From Chloroflexota bacterium (lineage in GTDB: Bacteria; Chloroflexota; Dehalococcoidia; SAR202; UBA11138), in assembly GCA_002710885.1 (NCBI GenBank), contig PAIW01000044.1, positions 5,207 through 14,553 of the forward strand: a stretch of DNA of 9,347 nt, written 5' to 3'. The translations under genes and the position numbers were made by a program. Shown piece after piece: positions 1 to 7,222 of this stretch. Below the pieces are notes generated by a model. It saw only the letters and a program-made list of their open reading frames with translations. It did not search any database and was not told where the DNA came from. Position 1 is the first letter of the stretch. The number at the start of each line of letters is the position of its first letter.

Positions 1-821
1 AAACGCGGTCCCCTGGATGTCCAATGGAAGACTCATTCCGACATTGGGCGTCTCGATGTACGCCACCACTTCATCCAGCCAATCTGCGAACTCCATATCA
101 TCCTGGACGTTGTTGCGTTTGAGAATCATTCTTCGAAATTGAGTCTCATGACCCCTGGATCGTCGCCGAACTCAATCGCGCAGATGTTTTTGTCCGTCGC
201 GCCGACCAACACATATCCGAGGAAACAATGACCAACGGCAATTTTGATATCGAGACCTTTCCCTCCGTTTCGATATGCGGTGGGCGTCATCCCCAGATTC
301 CCCGGTGTGGACCCGTATGCCGGGGCGCTCGACGCAAACCCTGCTGCGTAAATCACATCTGAGACCGACACGTCTGATGAAAGCCCGGTTCGGAGGATCT
401 GATTCCTGAGCGTGGTGGCATACCCCTTGGGTGTCACGCCGACGGTCTGTTTGAACAACCTGTGAAACTGCCAGGGGCTCAGGGTAGCCTGGGACGCGAG
501 CTCCTCCAGCAATAGAGCGGCGTCCGACTCCTCGATCTCTCTGTAAGCCCTTGCAATCATCTCCGTCTCCTCATGCAGAGGAGACACCGAGTCGGGCTGG
601 CATCGCTTGCAGGGCCGGTAGCCTGCATTCTCTGCGGGCATGGGGTCGTCGTCTTAGAAAACCACGTTCTCGCGTCAGGGAAGCCGAGCAGGACACGCAG
701 GCGGGCAGTAGAATCCAGTCGTCTTCACGCATGTGGAAAAATGGCTTTCTGCGGAGCGGTCACGTTGGACCGCCGCATCCCTTCGGCTTGAATCGGTTTT
801 GAAGGCGGTTATCGAAATCAT
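1..821 (-). pseudogene. ada: Decayed ada: O6-methylguanine-DNA methyltransferase / AraC-type regulator, left end cut by window
   Basis: Ada normally takes methyl groups from DNA phosphotriesters on an N-terminal zinc-site cysteine and then activates alkylation-repair genes. Read from the ATG at 819-821, codons 1-74 match the Ada N-terminal domain. They include KTTGFYC, the CPPAC motif (Cys39, Cys43) and RPCKRC (Cys71, Cys74), so all four zinc cysteines are present. The AraC-type helix-turn-helix follows (LSPWQFHRLFKQTVGVTPK, then GMTPTAYR), then the start of the methyltransferase domain (GHCFLGYVLVGATD, FGDDP). The frame is broken by TGA at codon 49 (675-677), TAA at codon 56 (654-656) and TGA at codon 232 (126-128). 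A frameshift near 105-111 then moves the reading to another frame, which gives QDDMEFADWLDEVV and ends in LDIQGTAF at the left edge. The catalytic PCHR region lies outside the window. Codons 57-231 stay open (ATG at 639-641), so a fragment could be made, but it would lack half of the zinc site. Confidence 0.9.
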
Positions 822-1115
822 GTGCGTTTCTTGATTATCACTCACGTGTTTAAATTGCCTTTATGCCTATCAAATCTAACGCCCGTCCGACCCAACGGAT
901 TGCCAAAACTTGCTCGCCAATTGTTGGGGTCTCATACTGGTTCGCGATTCGCTCAAGCCGAGTGCTATTATTATTAAGTGACGTGTTCCAATTATTGAAT
1001 ATTGTCGCGCCCTTCCGCGAGGCTCTGACGCTTCCATTTACAAGTATTTGTCGGTGGGTTGCGCTCGCGGGGTCATGAAAACCGGACCATCAATCGAATC
1101 AGGAAAGCACTGCAT
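822..1115. other. Divergent intergenic region between the ada pseudogene and typA
   Basis: This 294-base spacer has an A+T-rich core at about 960-1005. It must carry the typA promoter and the former ada promoter. The best plus-strand sigma70-like candidate I see is TTGCTC (910-915), 17 bases, then CATACT (933-938). It matches consensus only partly, and I do not rank it as a firm promoter. A 71-codon plus-strand frame at 863-1078 has no recognisable domain and no clear ribosome binding site, so I read it as chance. I see no tRNA, terminator or repeat here. Confidence 0.5.
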
Positions 1116-1118
1116 TTG
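1101..1118 (+). promoter_or_regulatory. Ribosome binding site and TTG start that decide the typA N-terminus
   Basis: AGGAAAG at 1101-1107 is followed after 8 bases by TTG (1116-1118). The alternative TTG at 1059-1061 has no purine-rich site at a suitable distance and would add 19 residues not typical of TypA. Confidence 0.65.
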
Positions 1119-2957
1119 ATAAACGAACAGTCAAACGACAGAATCCGAAACATCGCCATTGTTGCCCACGTCGATCATGGGAAGACTACTCTGGTGGATG
1201 CCCTGCTCAAGCAGGGGCAGGTGTTCCGCAAGCATCAGGACGTTGGGGTGCTTATCATGGACTCCAACCCACTGGAAAAAGAACGCGGCATCACGATTCT
1301 CTCCAAGAACACCGCCGTGACTTACAACGGCACTAAGATCAACATCATTGACACTCCAGGCCACGCCGACTTTAGCGGTGAGGTCGAGCGAATTATGAAC
1401 ATGGCCGATGGTTGTCTTTTGTTGGTGGACGCCGTCGACGGCCCCATGCCCCAGACCAGGTTTGTCTTGAAACAAGCGCTCGAGCACAATCTTGCCCCTA
1501 TGGTCGTAATCAATAAAATCGACCGCCCAGAAGCTAGAGTTCCCGAAGTGATCGAGCTTGTTCAAGACCTTTTCTTGGAACTGGCAACTAAAGCAGACCA
1601 GTTGGACTTCCCGATTCTATATGCCTCGGCCCGCGACGGATATGCGATTTCCGGCATGGATGCGCCGAGAGAAGATATGCAACCTCTATTCAAAGCCATG
1701 ATAGAAAGTGTTCCGGCCCCGACCGGTGACCCAGACGCCCCTTTTCAGATGCTTGTGGCCGCGCTGGATTACGACAATTACTTGGGGCAGATAGCAATCG
1801 GTCGCGTGTTCCGAGGCAATGCCCGGAAGCGGTACCCGGTCGCTCTACTCCGAAACGGGGACCAGGCAATCCAGCACAATTTGGAAAAAATTTTCGTGTT
1901 TCGAGGTCTCGAGAGATTGGAAGTCGCAGAGGCGCCAGTCGGCGATATTGTTGCCGTCACCGGAGTCGATGGCGTGTCAATCGGAGACACACTCGCCGAT
2001 CCGGAGCATCCCGACGCCCTACCCTCCATAGTGATTGACGAGCCTACCGTCAAGATGACTTTCGGGGTGAACACGTCGCCATTCATGGGCCAGGAGGCGA
2101 CCTATTCGACCTCCAGAACGCTACATGCCCGCTTGGTACGAGAGTTGCGAACGAACGTCAGCCTTCGCGTCGAAACAACGGAGAGCCCGGACGAGTTTAT
2201 GGTTTCAGGCCGTGGGGAGCTTCACCTTAGCATCTTGATCGAGACGATGAGGCGCGAAGGGTACGACTTTCAGGTATCTAAGCCGGAGCCCGTCACCAAG
2301 ATTGTTGATGGCAATTTATTTGAGCCTTACGAGCAGTTGACCATCGACACGCGCGAAGAATTCATCGGCATATTGACTGAAGACCTCGCAGGACGTCTTG
2401 CGCAATTGACGAACATGTCTAATGACGGTATGGGAAATGTTCGATTGGAGTACAGCATCCCGACACGTGGGCTGATCGGTTTCAGGTCGGCGCTCCTTCG
2501 GGAAACGCGTGGCACCGGCGTACCCAACAGTGTCTTTAGTGAATTTCGACGAATGACCAGAGAAGTAAAGACAACCACAAACGGCGTTTTGGTAGCCTCC
2601 GAAGCAGGGACTGCCATCACGTTTGGTCTGCTAAACGCTCAGGGCCGAGGCGAGACATTCGTGGAACCGGGAACTCCTGTGTACGAAGGAATGATCGTGG
2701 GTGTCCATCCGAAGGACCAAGACCTCGTTATCAACGTGTGCAAAGAGAAGAAGCTGACCAACATGCGCGCGGCTTCAGCAGACATAATCAAGCGACTAAG
2801 TCCCGCCATAAAGCTCAGCCTCGAAGACGCATTGGATTTTATCGCCGACGACGAATTGGTCGAGGTTACGCCTCAGAATTTCCGCCTGCGGAAGAAGGTC
2901 CTATCCTTCACCGATAGGCATCGCCAGCGGCGCAACGTCGCCAAAGGCAGAGCGTAG
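1116..2957 (+). CDS. typA: Ribosome-associated translational GTPase TypA/BipA
   Basis: TypA (BipA) is an EF-G-like GTPase that binds the 70S ribosome and supports ribosome assembly and growth under stress or cold. With the start at TTG 1116 the protein has 613 residues, the usual family size. The GTPase motifs are all visible: G1 AHVDHGKT (17-24), the switch I segment EKERGIT (54-60), G3 DTPGHADF (79-86), G4 NKID (133-136) and G5 SAR (171-173). The EF-G-like domains and the TypA C-terminal domain follow ([38 protein letters not shown]), ending in a basic RLRKK tail. The frame stays open upstream to TTG 1059. I prefer TTG 1116 because AGGAAAG (1101-1107) lies 8 bases before it and because the protein then begins a few residues before the conserved [14 protein letters not shown], as in other TypA proteins. 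It is probably monocistronic. Confidence 0.95.
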   Translation: MINEQSNDRIRNIAIVAHVDHGKTTLVDALLKQGQVFRKHQDVGVLIMDSNPLEKERGITILSKNTAVTYNGTKINIIDTPGHADFSGEVERIMNMADGCLLLVDAVDGPMPQTRFVLKQALEHNLAPMVVINKIDRPEARVPEVIELVQDLFLELATKADQLDFPILYASARDGYAISGMDAPREDMQPLFKAMIESVPAPTGDPDAPFQMLVAALDYDNYLGQIAIGRVFRGNARKRYPVALLRNGDQAIQHNLEKIFVFRGLERLEVAEAPVGDIVAVTGVDGVSIGDTLADPEHPDALPSIVIDEPTVKMTFGVNTSPFMGQEATYSTSRTLHARLVRELRTNVSLRVETTESPDEFMVSGRGELHLSILIETMRREGYDFQVSKPEPVTKIVDGNLFEPYEQLTIDTREEFIGILTEDLAGRLAQLTNMSNDGMGNVRLEYSIPTRGLIGFRSALLRETRGTGVPNSVFSEFRRMTREVKTTTNGVLVASEAGTAITFGLLNAQGRGETFVEPGTPVYEGMIVGVHPKDQDLVINVCKEKKLTNMRAASADIIKRLSPAIKLSLEDALDFIADDELVEVTPQNFRLRKKVLSFTDRHRQRRNVAKGRA

Positions 2958-2966
2958 CGCGATTCC

Positions 2967-2992
2967 GGTTACGGGACATTAGGCCGTGAACC
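2967..2992 (+). terminator. Weak hairpin after typA, no U-tract
   Basis: GGTTACGG (2967-2974) can pair with CCGTGAACC (2984-2992) through eight base pairs with one bulged G, leaving a 9-base loop. It lies 10 bases after the typA stop, which suits a terminator. The following bases are TTGACAAG instead of a T-run, so it is not a standard intrinsic terminator. It also abuts the -35 element of the next promoter. Confidence 0.22.
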
Positions 2993-3021
2993 TTGACAAG
3001 CGTCAGTCACGACGTTAGCAT
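2993..3021 (+). promoter_or_regulatory. Sigma70-like promoter for the dehydrogenase / beta-propeller pair
   Basis: A perfect -35 TTGACA (2993-2998) is followed by a 17-base spacer and TAGCAT (3016-3021), four of six matches to the -10 consensus. Transcription would start near 3028 and leave a leader of about 114 bases before the ATG at 3142. A short CCTCG/CGAGG stem (3025-3029 with 3041-3045) would sit at the very 5' end of that leader. Confidence 0.5.
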
Positions 3022-3056
3022 TTTCCTCGTTTCAACAAGGCGAGGCATCTTGGGTG

Positions 3057-3105
3057 TTTCTGATTCCTCCGCCCGTAACATCGGCAGACATCACATCCAA
3101 CATTG
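3057..3105 (+). promoter_or_regulatory. Leader copy of two sequence blocks shared with the GS-like operon
   Basis: Block 1, TTTCTGATTCCTCCGCCCG (3057-3075), matches 5743-5761 at 18 of 19 positions. Block 2, CATCCAACATTG (3094-3105), matches 5803-5814 at 11 of 12 positions. Both pairs lie upstream of a plus-strand gene, in the same order and orientation; the spacing between blocks is 18 bases here and 41 there. The likely role is binding of a shared regulator, or an RNA element if the promoter at 2993-3021 is used. Confidence 0.5.
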
Positions 3106-3138
3106 TGTCCGCCCTGAACATCCCACGTAGGAGGAATC
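3062..3138 (+). promoter_or_regulatory. Possible ribosome-binding-site-masking pairing in the dehydrogenase leader
   Basis: GATTCCTCC (3062-3070) is the exact reverse complement of GGAGGAATC (3130-3138), which contains most of the Shine-Dalgarno sequence AGGAGG (3129-3134) of the dehydrogenase gene. Transcription from the promoter at 2993-3021 would put both arms in one RNA, so the leader could fold to hide the ribosome binding site. The intervening loop is 59 bases. No known riboswitch class is recognised. Confidence 0.35.
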
Positions 3139-3141
3139 GCC

Positions 3142-4290
3142 ATGCGAGCCGTAGTTTACAAAGGCCCATTTGAAGTCGCCGTCGAGAACGTCCCAGACCC
3201 GACCATCCAGCATCCCAATGACGTGATCGTCAAGATCACATCATCGTGCATCTGCGGTTCAGACCTGCATATGTATGAGGGTCGCACCGCCGCCGAGGCT
3301 GGTATCGTGTTCGGCCACGAGAACATGGGCGTGATACAGGAACTCGGAAGCGCGGTCAAGAATCTGTCTATCGGCGACCGAGTGGTGATGCCCTTCAACG
3401 TTGCATGTGGGTTCTGCAAGAACTGCCAACGCGGGTTCACCGGGTTCTGCACCACCGTCAACCCGGGATTCGCAGGCGGCGCCTATGGCTACGTGGCGAT
3501 GGGGCCGTGGGTCGGCGGTCAGGCCGAATATCTCCAGGTTCCATTCGCTGACTTCAATTGCCTGACCTTGCCTGAGGGAATCGAAAACGAAGCCGACTAC
3601 GCTTTGCTCGCAGACATCTTCCCCACCGGATACCACGGAGCGGAACTGGCCGACGTCAGCCCTGGTGAAAGCGTTGCGGTGTTCGGAGCTGGCCCGGTGG
3701 GCCTGATGGCGGCGTACAGTTCCGTCATCCGAGGAGCCGCCGAAGTGTACGCAATAGACCACGTTCAGGAACGTCTGGACAAGGCTGCCGAGATCGGCGC
3801 CATCCCCATAAATTTCGACGAGGGCAACCCCGTGGACCAGATCAAGGACATACGAGGCGACGGAGTCGACAAGGGAATAGACGCGGTGGGCTATCAGGCC
3901 GCCGCCGCTGGCTCGTCTGCCGCCGGTGGAGAGCAAGAGGAAGTTCCCAATATCGTCCTGAACCAAATTATTGACGTCGTGAACCCTACCGGCGCCCTCG
4001 GAATCCCGGGCCTTTATGTCCCCACCGACCCGGGCGGAGTCGACGAAGGCGCAAAACGCGGGGCCCTGTCGATCAATTTCGGGCGTCTCTTTGAGAAAGG
4101 ACTTCGGCTCGGCACAGGTCAGTGCAACGTTAAGAAATACAACGCCTACCTTCGCGACATGATTACCGCTGGCAAAGCATCCCCTAGCTTCGTCGTGTCC
4201 CACGAAGTCCCGCTGGACGATGCCGTCGACGCTTACGACAAGTTCGACAAGAGAGTTGACGGTTACACGAAGGTCATCCTCAATCCTTAA
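3142..4290 (+). CDS. Zinc-dependent alcohol dehydrogenase, glutathione-independent formaldehyde dehydrogenase family
   Basis: This 382-residue medium-chain dehydrogenase resembles the Pseudomonas putida formaldehyde dehydrogenase group, which oxidises formaldehyde and other aldehydes or alcohols with NAD and needs no glutathione. Visible catalytic zinc ligands are Cys38 (CICGSDLHM), His59-Glu60 (GHENMG) and probably Asp158 (ADIFPTGYHG). The structural zinc cysteines are Cys89, Cys92, Cys95 and Cys103. The cofactor fold shows GAGPVG (182-187), with Asp206 at the end of the second strand, favouring NAD over NADP. There is no signal peptide, so it should be cytoplasmic. The start is firm: AGGAGG (3129-3134) lies 7 bases before the ATG. 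The beta-propeller gene follows after 22 bases and is probably co-transcribed. Family membership is clear. The true substrate is not, because the group also includes dismutases and general alcohol dehydrogenases. Confidence 0.88.
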   Translation: MRAVVYKGPFEVAVENVPDPTIQHPNDVIVKITSSCICGSDLHMYEGRTAAEAGIVFGHENMGVIQELGSAVKNLSIGDRVVMPFNVACGFCKNCQRGFTGFCTTVNPGFAGGAYGYVAMGPWVGGQAEYLQVPFADFNCLTLPEGIENEADYALLADIFPTGYHGAELADVSPGESVAVFGAGPVGLMAAYSSVIRGAAEVYAIDHVQERLDKAAEIGAIPINFDEGNPVDQIKDIRGDGVDKGIDAVGYQAAAAGSSAAGGEQEEVPNIVLNQIIDVVNPTGALGIPGLYVPTDPGGVDEGAKRGALSINFGRLFEKGLRLGTGQCNVKKYNAYLRDMITAGKASPSFVVSHEVPLDDAVDAYDKFDKRVDGYTKVILNP

Positions 4291-4312
4291 AAGCAACTGG
4301 AGGGGCGCCGCA

Positions 4313-5302
4313 ATGCGCGTAGGCGACGGACAAACAGAATACCAATGGGCCGAAGATTGGGCGGAGATTCCGCCATCCGAAAGTGCCACCAAAGGTTGGG
4401 CGCACAATGGCGTGGCAATCACGGCGTCCGGGGATGTCATAACATTTCACCCCGGCGAGTCCACGATGATGGTTTTTGATTCACAGGGCAAGTTGGCACG
4501 CTCGTGGCAGACCGATTTCACTGACGCTCACGGCATCACAATCGTGAATGAGGCCGGCGTCGAATACCTGTGGGTCGCCGACAATGGAAGAAAACGCGCA
4601 TACGCGCTAGGGTACGAATACGGAGAGATTGAATCCACTGGACAGGCGGTGAAGATTACTCTGGACGGCGACGTCGTCCAGAGATTGGATCGCCCGGACC
4701 TCCCGGTTTATGAGACCGGCACGTACTCTCCTACTTCGGTGGCAGTCAACGGGGCGAATGGCGACATCTGGCTGGCGGATGGATACGGGCAGAGTTACGT
4801 CCACCGATACGACAGCAGCGGGAACTACCTCAGTAGCATCAATGGAGAAGAAGGAGCCGGTCGGTTCGCCACTCCGCATTCGGTGTTCGTCGACACGCGC
4901 AAAGTGGAGGATGAGCTTTACGTCTCGGATCGGGCCAATGGTCGGATTCAGGTGTACGACATGGATGGCGGGTTCAAACGGGCGTTTGGTTCAGACTACC
5001 TGACCACGCCGAGCGCATTTGCTATCCACGGTGACAAACTGATAATCGCCGAATTGAATGCTCGACTGGCGGTCGTGGACGCTGAGGACATGCTGATCGG
5101 GTATCTGGGCGGAAACCTTGACGTTACGAACGTGGCAGGCTGGCCCAATAATCTGGATCACGCTGGCGTCCCTGTGCGGACTTCATTGCTCGAATCAGGA
5201 AAATTCAACAGTCCTCACGGGCTGGCAGTCGACTCAGCAGGCAACATCTACGTGTCAGAATGGCTCATCGGTGGCAGATTCATCAGGCTAGCCTTGGCGT
5301 AA
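4313..5302 (+). CDS. NHL-repeat-like beta-propeller protein, substrate unknown
   Basis: This 329-residue protein is built of repeated beta-propeller blades. The repeats contain an HG or PxS/H-x-V/L-A-V-D segment followed by a [YI]-[VL]-[AS]-[DE] strand: HGITI...LWVADNGR (about 73-93), PTSVAVNGANGDIWLADG (140-157), PHSVFVD...LYVSDRANGR (188-211) and PHGLAVDSAGNIYVSEW (301-317). Such folds occur in NHL proteins, in the SMP-30/gluconolactonase group and in the lyase half of peptide-amidating enzymes. I cannot tell whether this one is an enzyme or a binding scaffold. No signal peptide or membrane segment is seen, so it is likely cytoplasmic. The start at ATG 4313 is supported by GGAGGGG (4299-4305), 7 bases upstream. 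The frame is open further upstream, but only inside the dehydrogenase gene. The 22-base spacing suggests a shared transcript with the dehydrogenase and perhaps action on its substrate or product. Confidence 0.82.
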   Translation: MRVGDGQTEYQWAEDWAEIPPSESATKGWAHNGVAITASGDVITFHPGESTMMVFDSQGKLARSWQTDFTDAHGITIVNEAGVEYLWVADNGRKRAYALGYEYGEIESTGQAVKITLDGDVVQRLDRPDLPVYETGTYSPTSVAVNGANGDIWLADGYGQSYVHRYDSSGNYLSSINGEEGAGRFATPHSVFVDTRKVEDELYVSDRANGRIQVYDMDGGFKRAFGSDYLTTPSAFAIHGDKLIIAELNARLAVVDAEDMLIGYLGGNLDVTNVAGWPNNLDHAGVPVRTSLLESGKFNSPHGLAVDSAGNIYVSEWLIGGRFIRLALA

Positions 5303-5863
5303 CTAGGCGCGCTTCCACATGATTTGCCCATGCGCCGGTGCGGAATATCACAACGTACAACAAAGATATGATCGGATCCTAACACAATCGAGTCGCCAGA
5401 ACTAAGCCGCCAGGTCCATACCTGAACGGAGATTTAATCGATAGCCTACGACCAGGGCTTGTGGCTCACTGAAGAGCTTGGAATGGAGAATCTCAAAGGT
5501 AGTTTTCGAGATCAGAGGACGCAAGCGGGGCAATTCACGACTCGCTGAGCATTTCTTCGCCAACCAAGCTTTGGAGGCGGTCTTCTCGCAGCGTCTCCGT
5601 CTTGTTTGATAACAGCAAAACCAGCCAGAATTGACACTCCGTCCGTGTCGTAGATATAATCCAGACACCCAAATTCAGGCAGAATCTCCGGCTACGCCAC
5701 TCATATGCTGGCCCCGAATTACAACGTCGATCTTTATGTGCATTTCTCATTCCTCCGCCCGCTTGACCGCTAATCATAATGGGCAACAACTGCGAATGAC
5801 TTCACCCAACATTGGTCGGCGCGCTAGCGAAGACCGACTTCGACAACCACACGGGCCAATTCT
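5303..5863. other. 561-base region without a convincing gene
   Basis: No protein here is recognisable. Minus-strand open stretches at 5402-5668 and 5535-5789 overlap each other and match no family I know. They could be remnants of a decayed gene, but no motif proves it. A 22-codon minus-strand frame (5675-5743) has GGAGG at 5752-5756, 8 bases before its ATG, but stops quickly. GGCGC/GCGCC arms at 5306-5310 and 5332-5336 have a long loop and no T-run, so I do not call a terminator. The right third carries the shared leader blocks and a possible promoter for the GS-like operon. Confidence 0.5.
5743..5814 (+). promoter_or_regulatory. Leader copy of the shared blocks upstream of the GS-like operon
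   Basis: TTTCTCATTCCTCCGCCCG (5743-5761) and CACCCAACATTG (5803-5814) repeat the two blocks found before the dehydrogenase gene. A -10-like CATAAT (5775-5780) lies between them. No good -35 stands 17 bases before it; block 1 covers that position. This arrangement would suit an activator-dependent promoter with block 1 as the activator site, but that is inference. The second block sits in CCAACATTGG, a small inverted repeat. Confidence 0.4.
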
Positions 5864-7219
5864 GTGAACAACGAAGAGGCCGTTCGCAAAGCCACCGATG
5901 CAGGCGTCCATCTCGTGACGTTTTTGTATTGCGATAACGGCGGCGTGATACGTGGCAAGAGTTCCCATATATATGGTCTCGCCAATCGAATTAATTCGGG
6001 TATCGGTCTCACTGTCGCTATGCAGGCGATGAGTGACAATGACGACCTGCAACCCATCGACGGCATGGGTCCAAAGGGCGAAATCAGGCTCGTTCCGGAC
6101 CCAAACACGTTCACGCTACTGCCCTACGCCCCCAAACGCGCAGTGATGATGGCCGATATGCATACGCTGGACCGCAAACCGTGGGCCGCATGCCCCCGTG
6201 ACTTTCTGAAGAAACAGATCAACCGCGCCGGCAAGATGGGACTAAATATCCAGGCTGCGTTTGAGCCGGAGTGGTCCTTGGCTCGACGAGACGGCGACGG
6301 CTTCGCGCCGATAGACGAGAGTCTATGTTTCAGCGGTGTTGGGATGACAGAGTCTATGGCGGTCATAGACGACATTGTCGTTGCGTTGGACGCCCAGGGC
6401 CTCCAGGTGGAGCAGTATTACCCAGAACTCGGCCACGGACAGCAGGAATTGACCATCGGCCACACGGACGCCCTTCGAGCCGCCGACAACCACATCGTAT
6501 ATCGCGAAACGGTTCGCAACATCGCTAGACAACACGATCTTTACGCATCCTTCGCCCCCAAGCCTTTTCCAGACCAGTCGGGAAACGGGTGTCATCTCCA
6601 CATCAGCTTGTGGGATGAACAGGCCGAACGAAACCTCTTTTATGACAGTGATGGCAGGCACGGTCTCAGTCAGATGGGATACCAGTTCATCGGTGGCGTA
6701 TTGGCCCATCTTCGCGGACTGGTGGCTCTCACTGCGCCCAGCGTGAACAGCTATCGGAGGCTGATCCCCAATTCCTGGAGTTCAGCATTCGTCTGTTACG
6801 GGCCAGATAACCGCGAGGCCGCGGTCAGGATACCGTCCGGGTACTGGGGAAACGAGATGGCGTCGGCTAACCTCGAATTGAAGCCTTCCGATTCCAGCGC
6901 GAACCCTTACTTAGCATTGGGCGGCTTGATCTCGGCGGGACTGGATGGCATCTCAAACAACACGATCCCGTCCCTCGACCTTGAGATAGACATTGACCCG
7001 ACAACGCTGCCAGATGCCGAACTGAAACGTCGCGGCATCGTAAATCTGCCCCGAAGCCTTGACGAGGCCGTCCGAGCCCTGGAGGAAGACGTAACGCTGA
7101 TGGAGTCCCTTGGTCCTACACTGTCTGCAGCCTACCTCGCCATAAGACGAGCCGACGCGAAACTGTTTTCCGAGAACGACCAGTCGTTTGAAATTCGGCG
7201 CCACTTCAACAAGTTCTGA
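5864..7219 (+). CDS. Glutamine synthetase-like gamma-glutamyl ligase
   Basis: Members of this GS fold family join glutamate to ammonia or to an amine, using ATP and divalent metal. The 451-residue protein starts with the beta-grasp domain (FLYCDNGGVIRGK, 20-32). The catalytic domain shows metal and substrate residues: Glu134 and Glu136 (FEPEW), Glu188 and Glu195 (YPELGHGQQE), His244 and His246 (NGCHLHISLW), Arg317 and Arg322 (NREAAVRIP) and Glu338 (LELKPSDSSANPYLA). Lys340 stands where Escherichia coli GlnA has Arg359. The NLY adenylylation loop of classical GlnA is absent. Together with the genomic setting this favours a specialised gamma-glutamyl-amine (PuuA, anilide- or methylamide-type) ligase over housekeeping glutamine synthesis; the amine is unknown. 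The start is GTG 5864: an in-frame TAG at 5825-5827 excludes anything longer and no other start codon lies between. No good Shine-Dalgarno is seen. It is first gene of a three-gene operon. Confidence 0.85.
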   Translation: MNNEEAVRKATDAGVHLVTFLYCDNGGVIRGKSSHIYGLANRINSGIGLTVAMQAMSDNDDLQPIDGMGPKGEIRLVPDPNTFTLLPYAPKRAVMMADMHTLDRKPWAACPRDFLKKQINRAGKMGLNIQAAFEPEWSLARRDGDGFAPIDESLCFSGVGMTESMAVIDDIVVALDAQGLQVEQYYPELGHGQQELTIGHTDALRAADNHIVYRETVRNIARQHDLYASFAPKPFPDQSGNGCHLHISLWDEQAERNLFYDSDGRHGLSQMGYQFIGGVLAHLRGLVALTAPSVNSYRRLIPNSWSSAFVCYGPDNREAAVRIPSGYWGNEMASANLELKPSDSSANPYLALGGLISAGLDGISNNTIPSLDLEIDIDPTTLPDAELKRRGIVNLPRSLDEAVRALEEDVTLMESLGPTLSAAYLAIRRADAKLFSENDQSFEIRRHFNKF

Positions 7220-7222
7220 CTG

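Noticed and set aside
1..677. Stop codon reassignment as an explanation for TGA in ada
   Set aside because: A TAA and a frameshift are also present, and the other genes here end normally in TGA, TAA or TAG.
551..802. Plus-strand frames opposite the ada N-terminal region
   Set aside because: The minus strand shows unmistakable Ada homology here, so these are shadows.
863..1078. 71-codon plus-strand frame between ada and typA
   Set aside because: No recognisable domain, no clear ribosome binding site, and it overlaps the upstream part of the open typA frame; it lies in promoter-like A+T-rich DNA.
1059..1115. 19-residue N-terminal extension of TypA from TTG 1059
   Set aside because: No ribosome binding site and no family support; TTG 1116 has AGGAAAG upstream and gives the usual N-terminus.
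4220..4312. 31-residue upstream extension of the beta-propeller protein
   Set aside because: It lies within the end of the dehydrogenase gene in another frame, while ATG 4313 has a strong GGAGGGG site.
3259..4440. 393-codon minus-strand frame opposite the dehydrogenase
   Set aside because: The plus strand has a complete dehydrogenase with all zinc ligands. The antisense frame is open because of codon bias and matches no family I know.
5306..5336. GGCGC/GCGCC inverted repeat after the beta-propeller gene as a terminator
   Set aside because: Five-base-pair stem, long loop and no T-run.
5675..5743. 22-codon minus-strand frame with GGAGG 8 bases before its ATG
   Set aside because: The GGAGG belongs to the shared block, whose other copy at 3057-3075 has no start codon in the matching place. 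One short frame alone is not evidence of a gene.
5402..5789. Minus-strand open stretches in the region before the GS-like operon
   Set aside because: They overlap each other in different frames and show no motif I can name. A gene remnant is possible but unsupported; a frameshift-aware protein search would decide.
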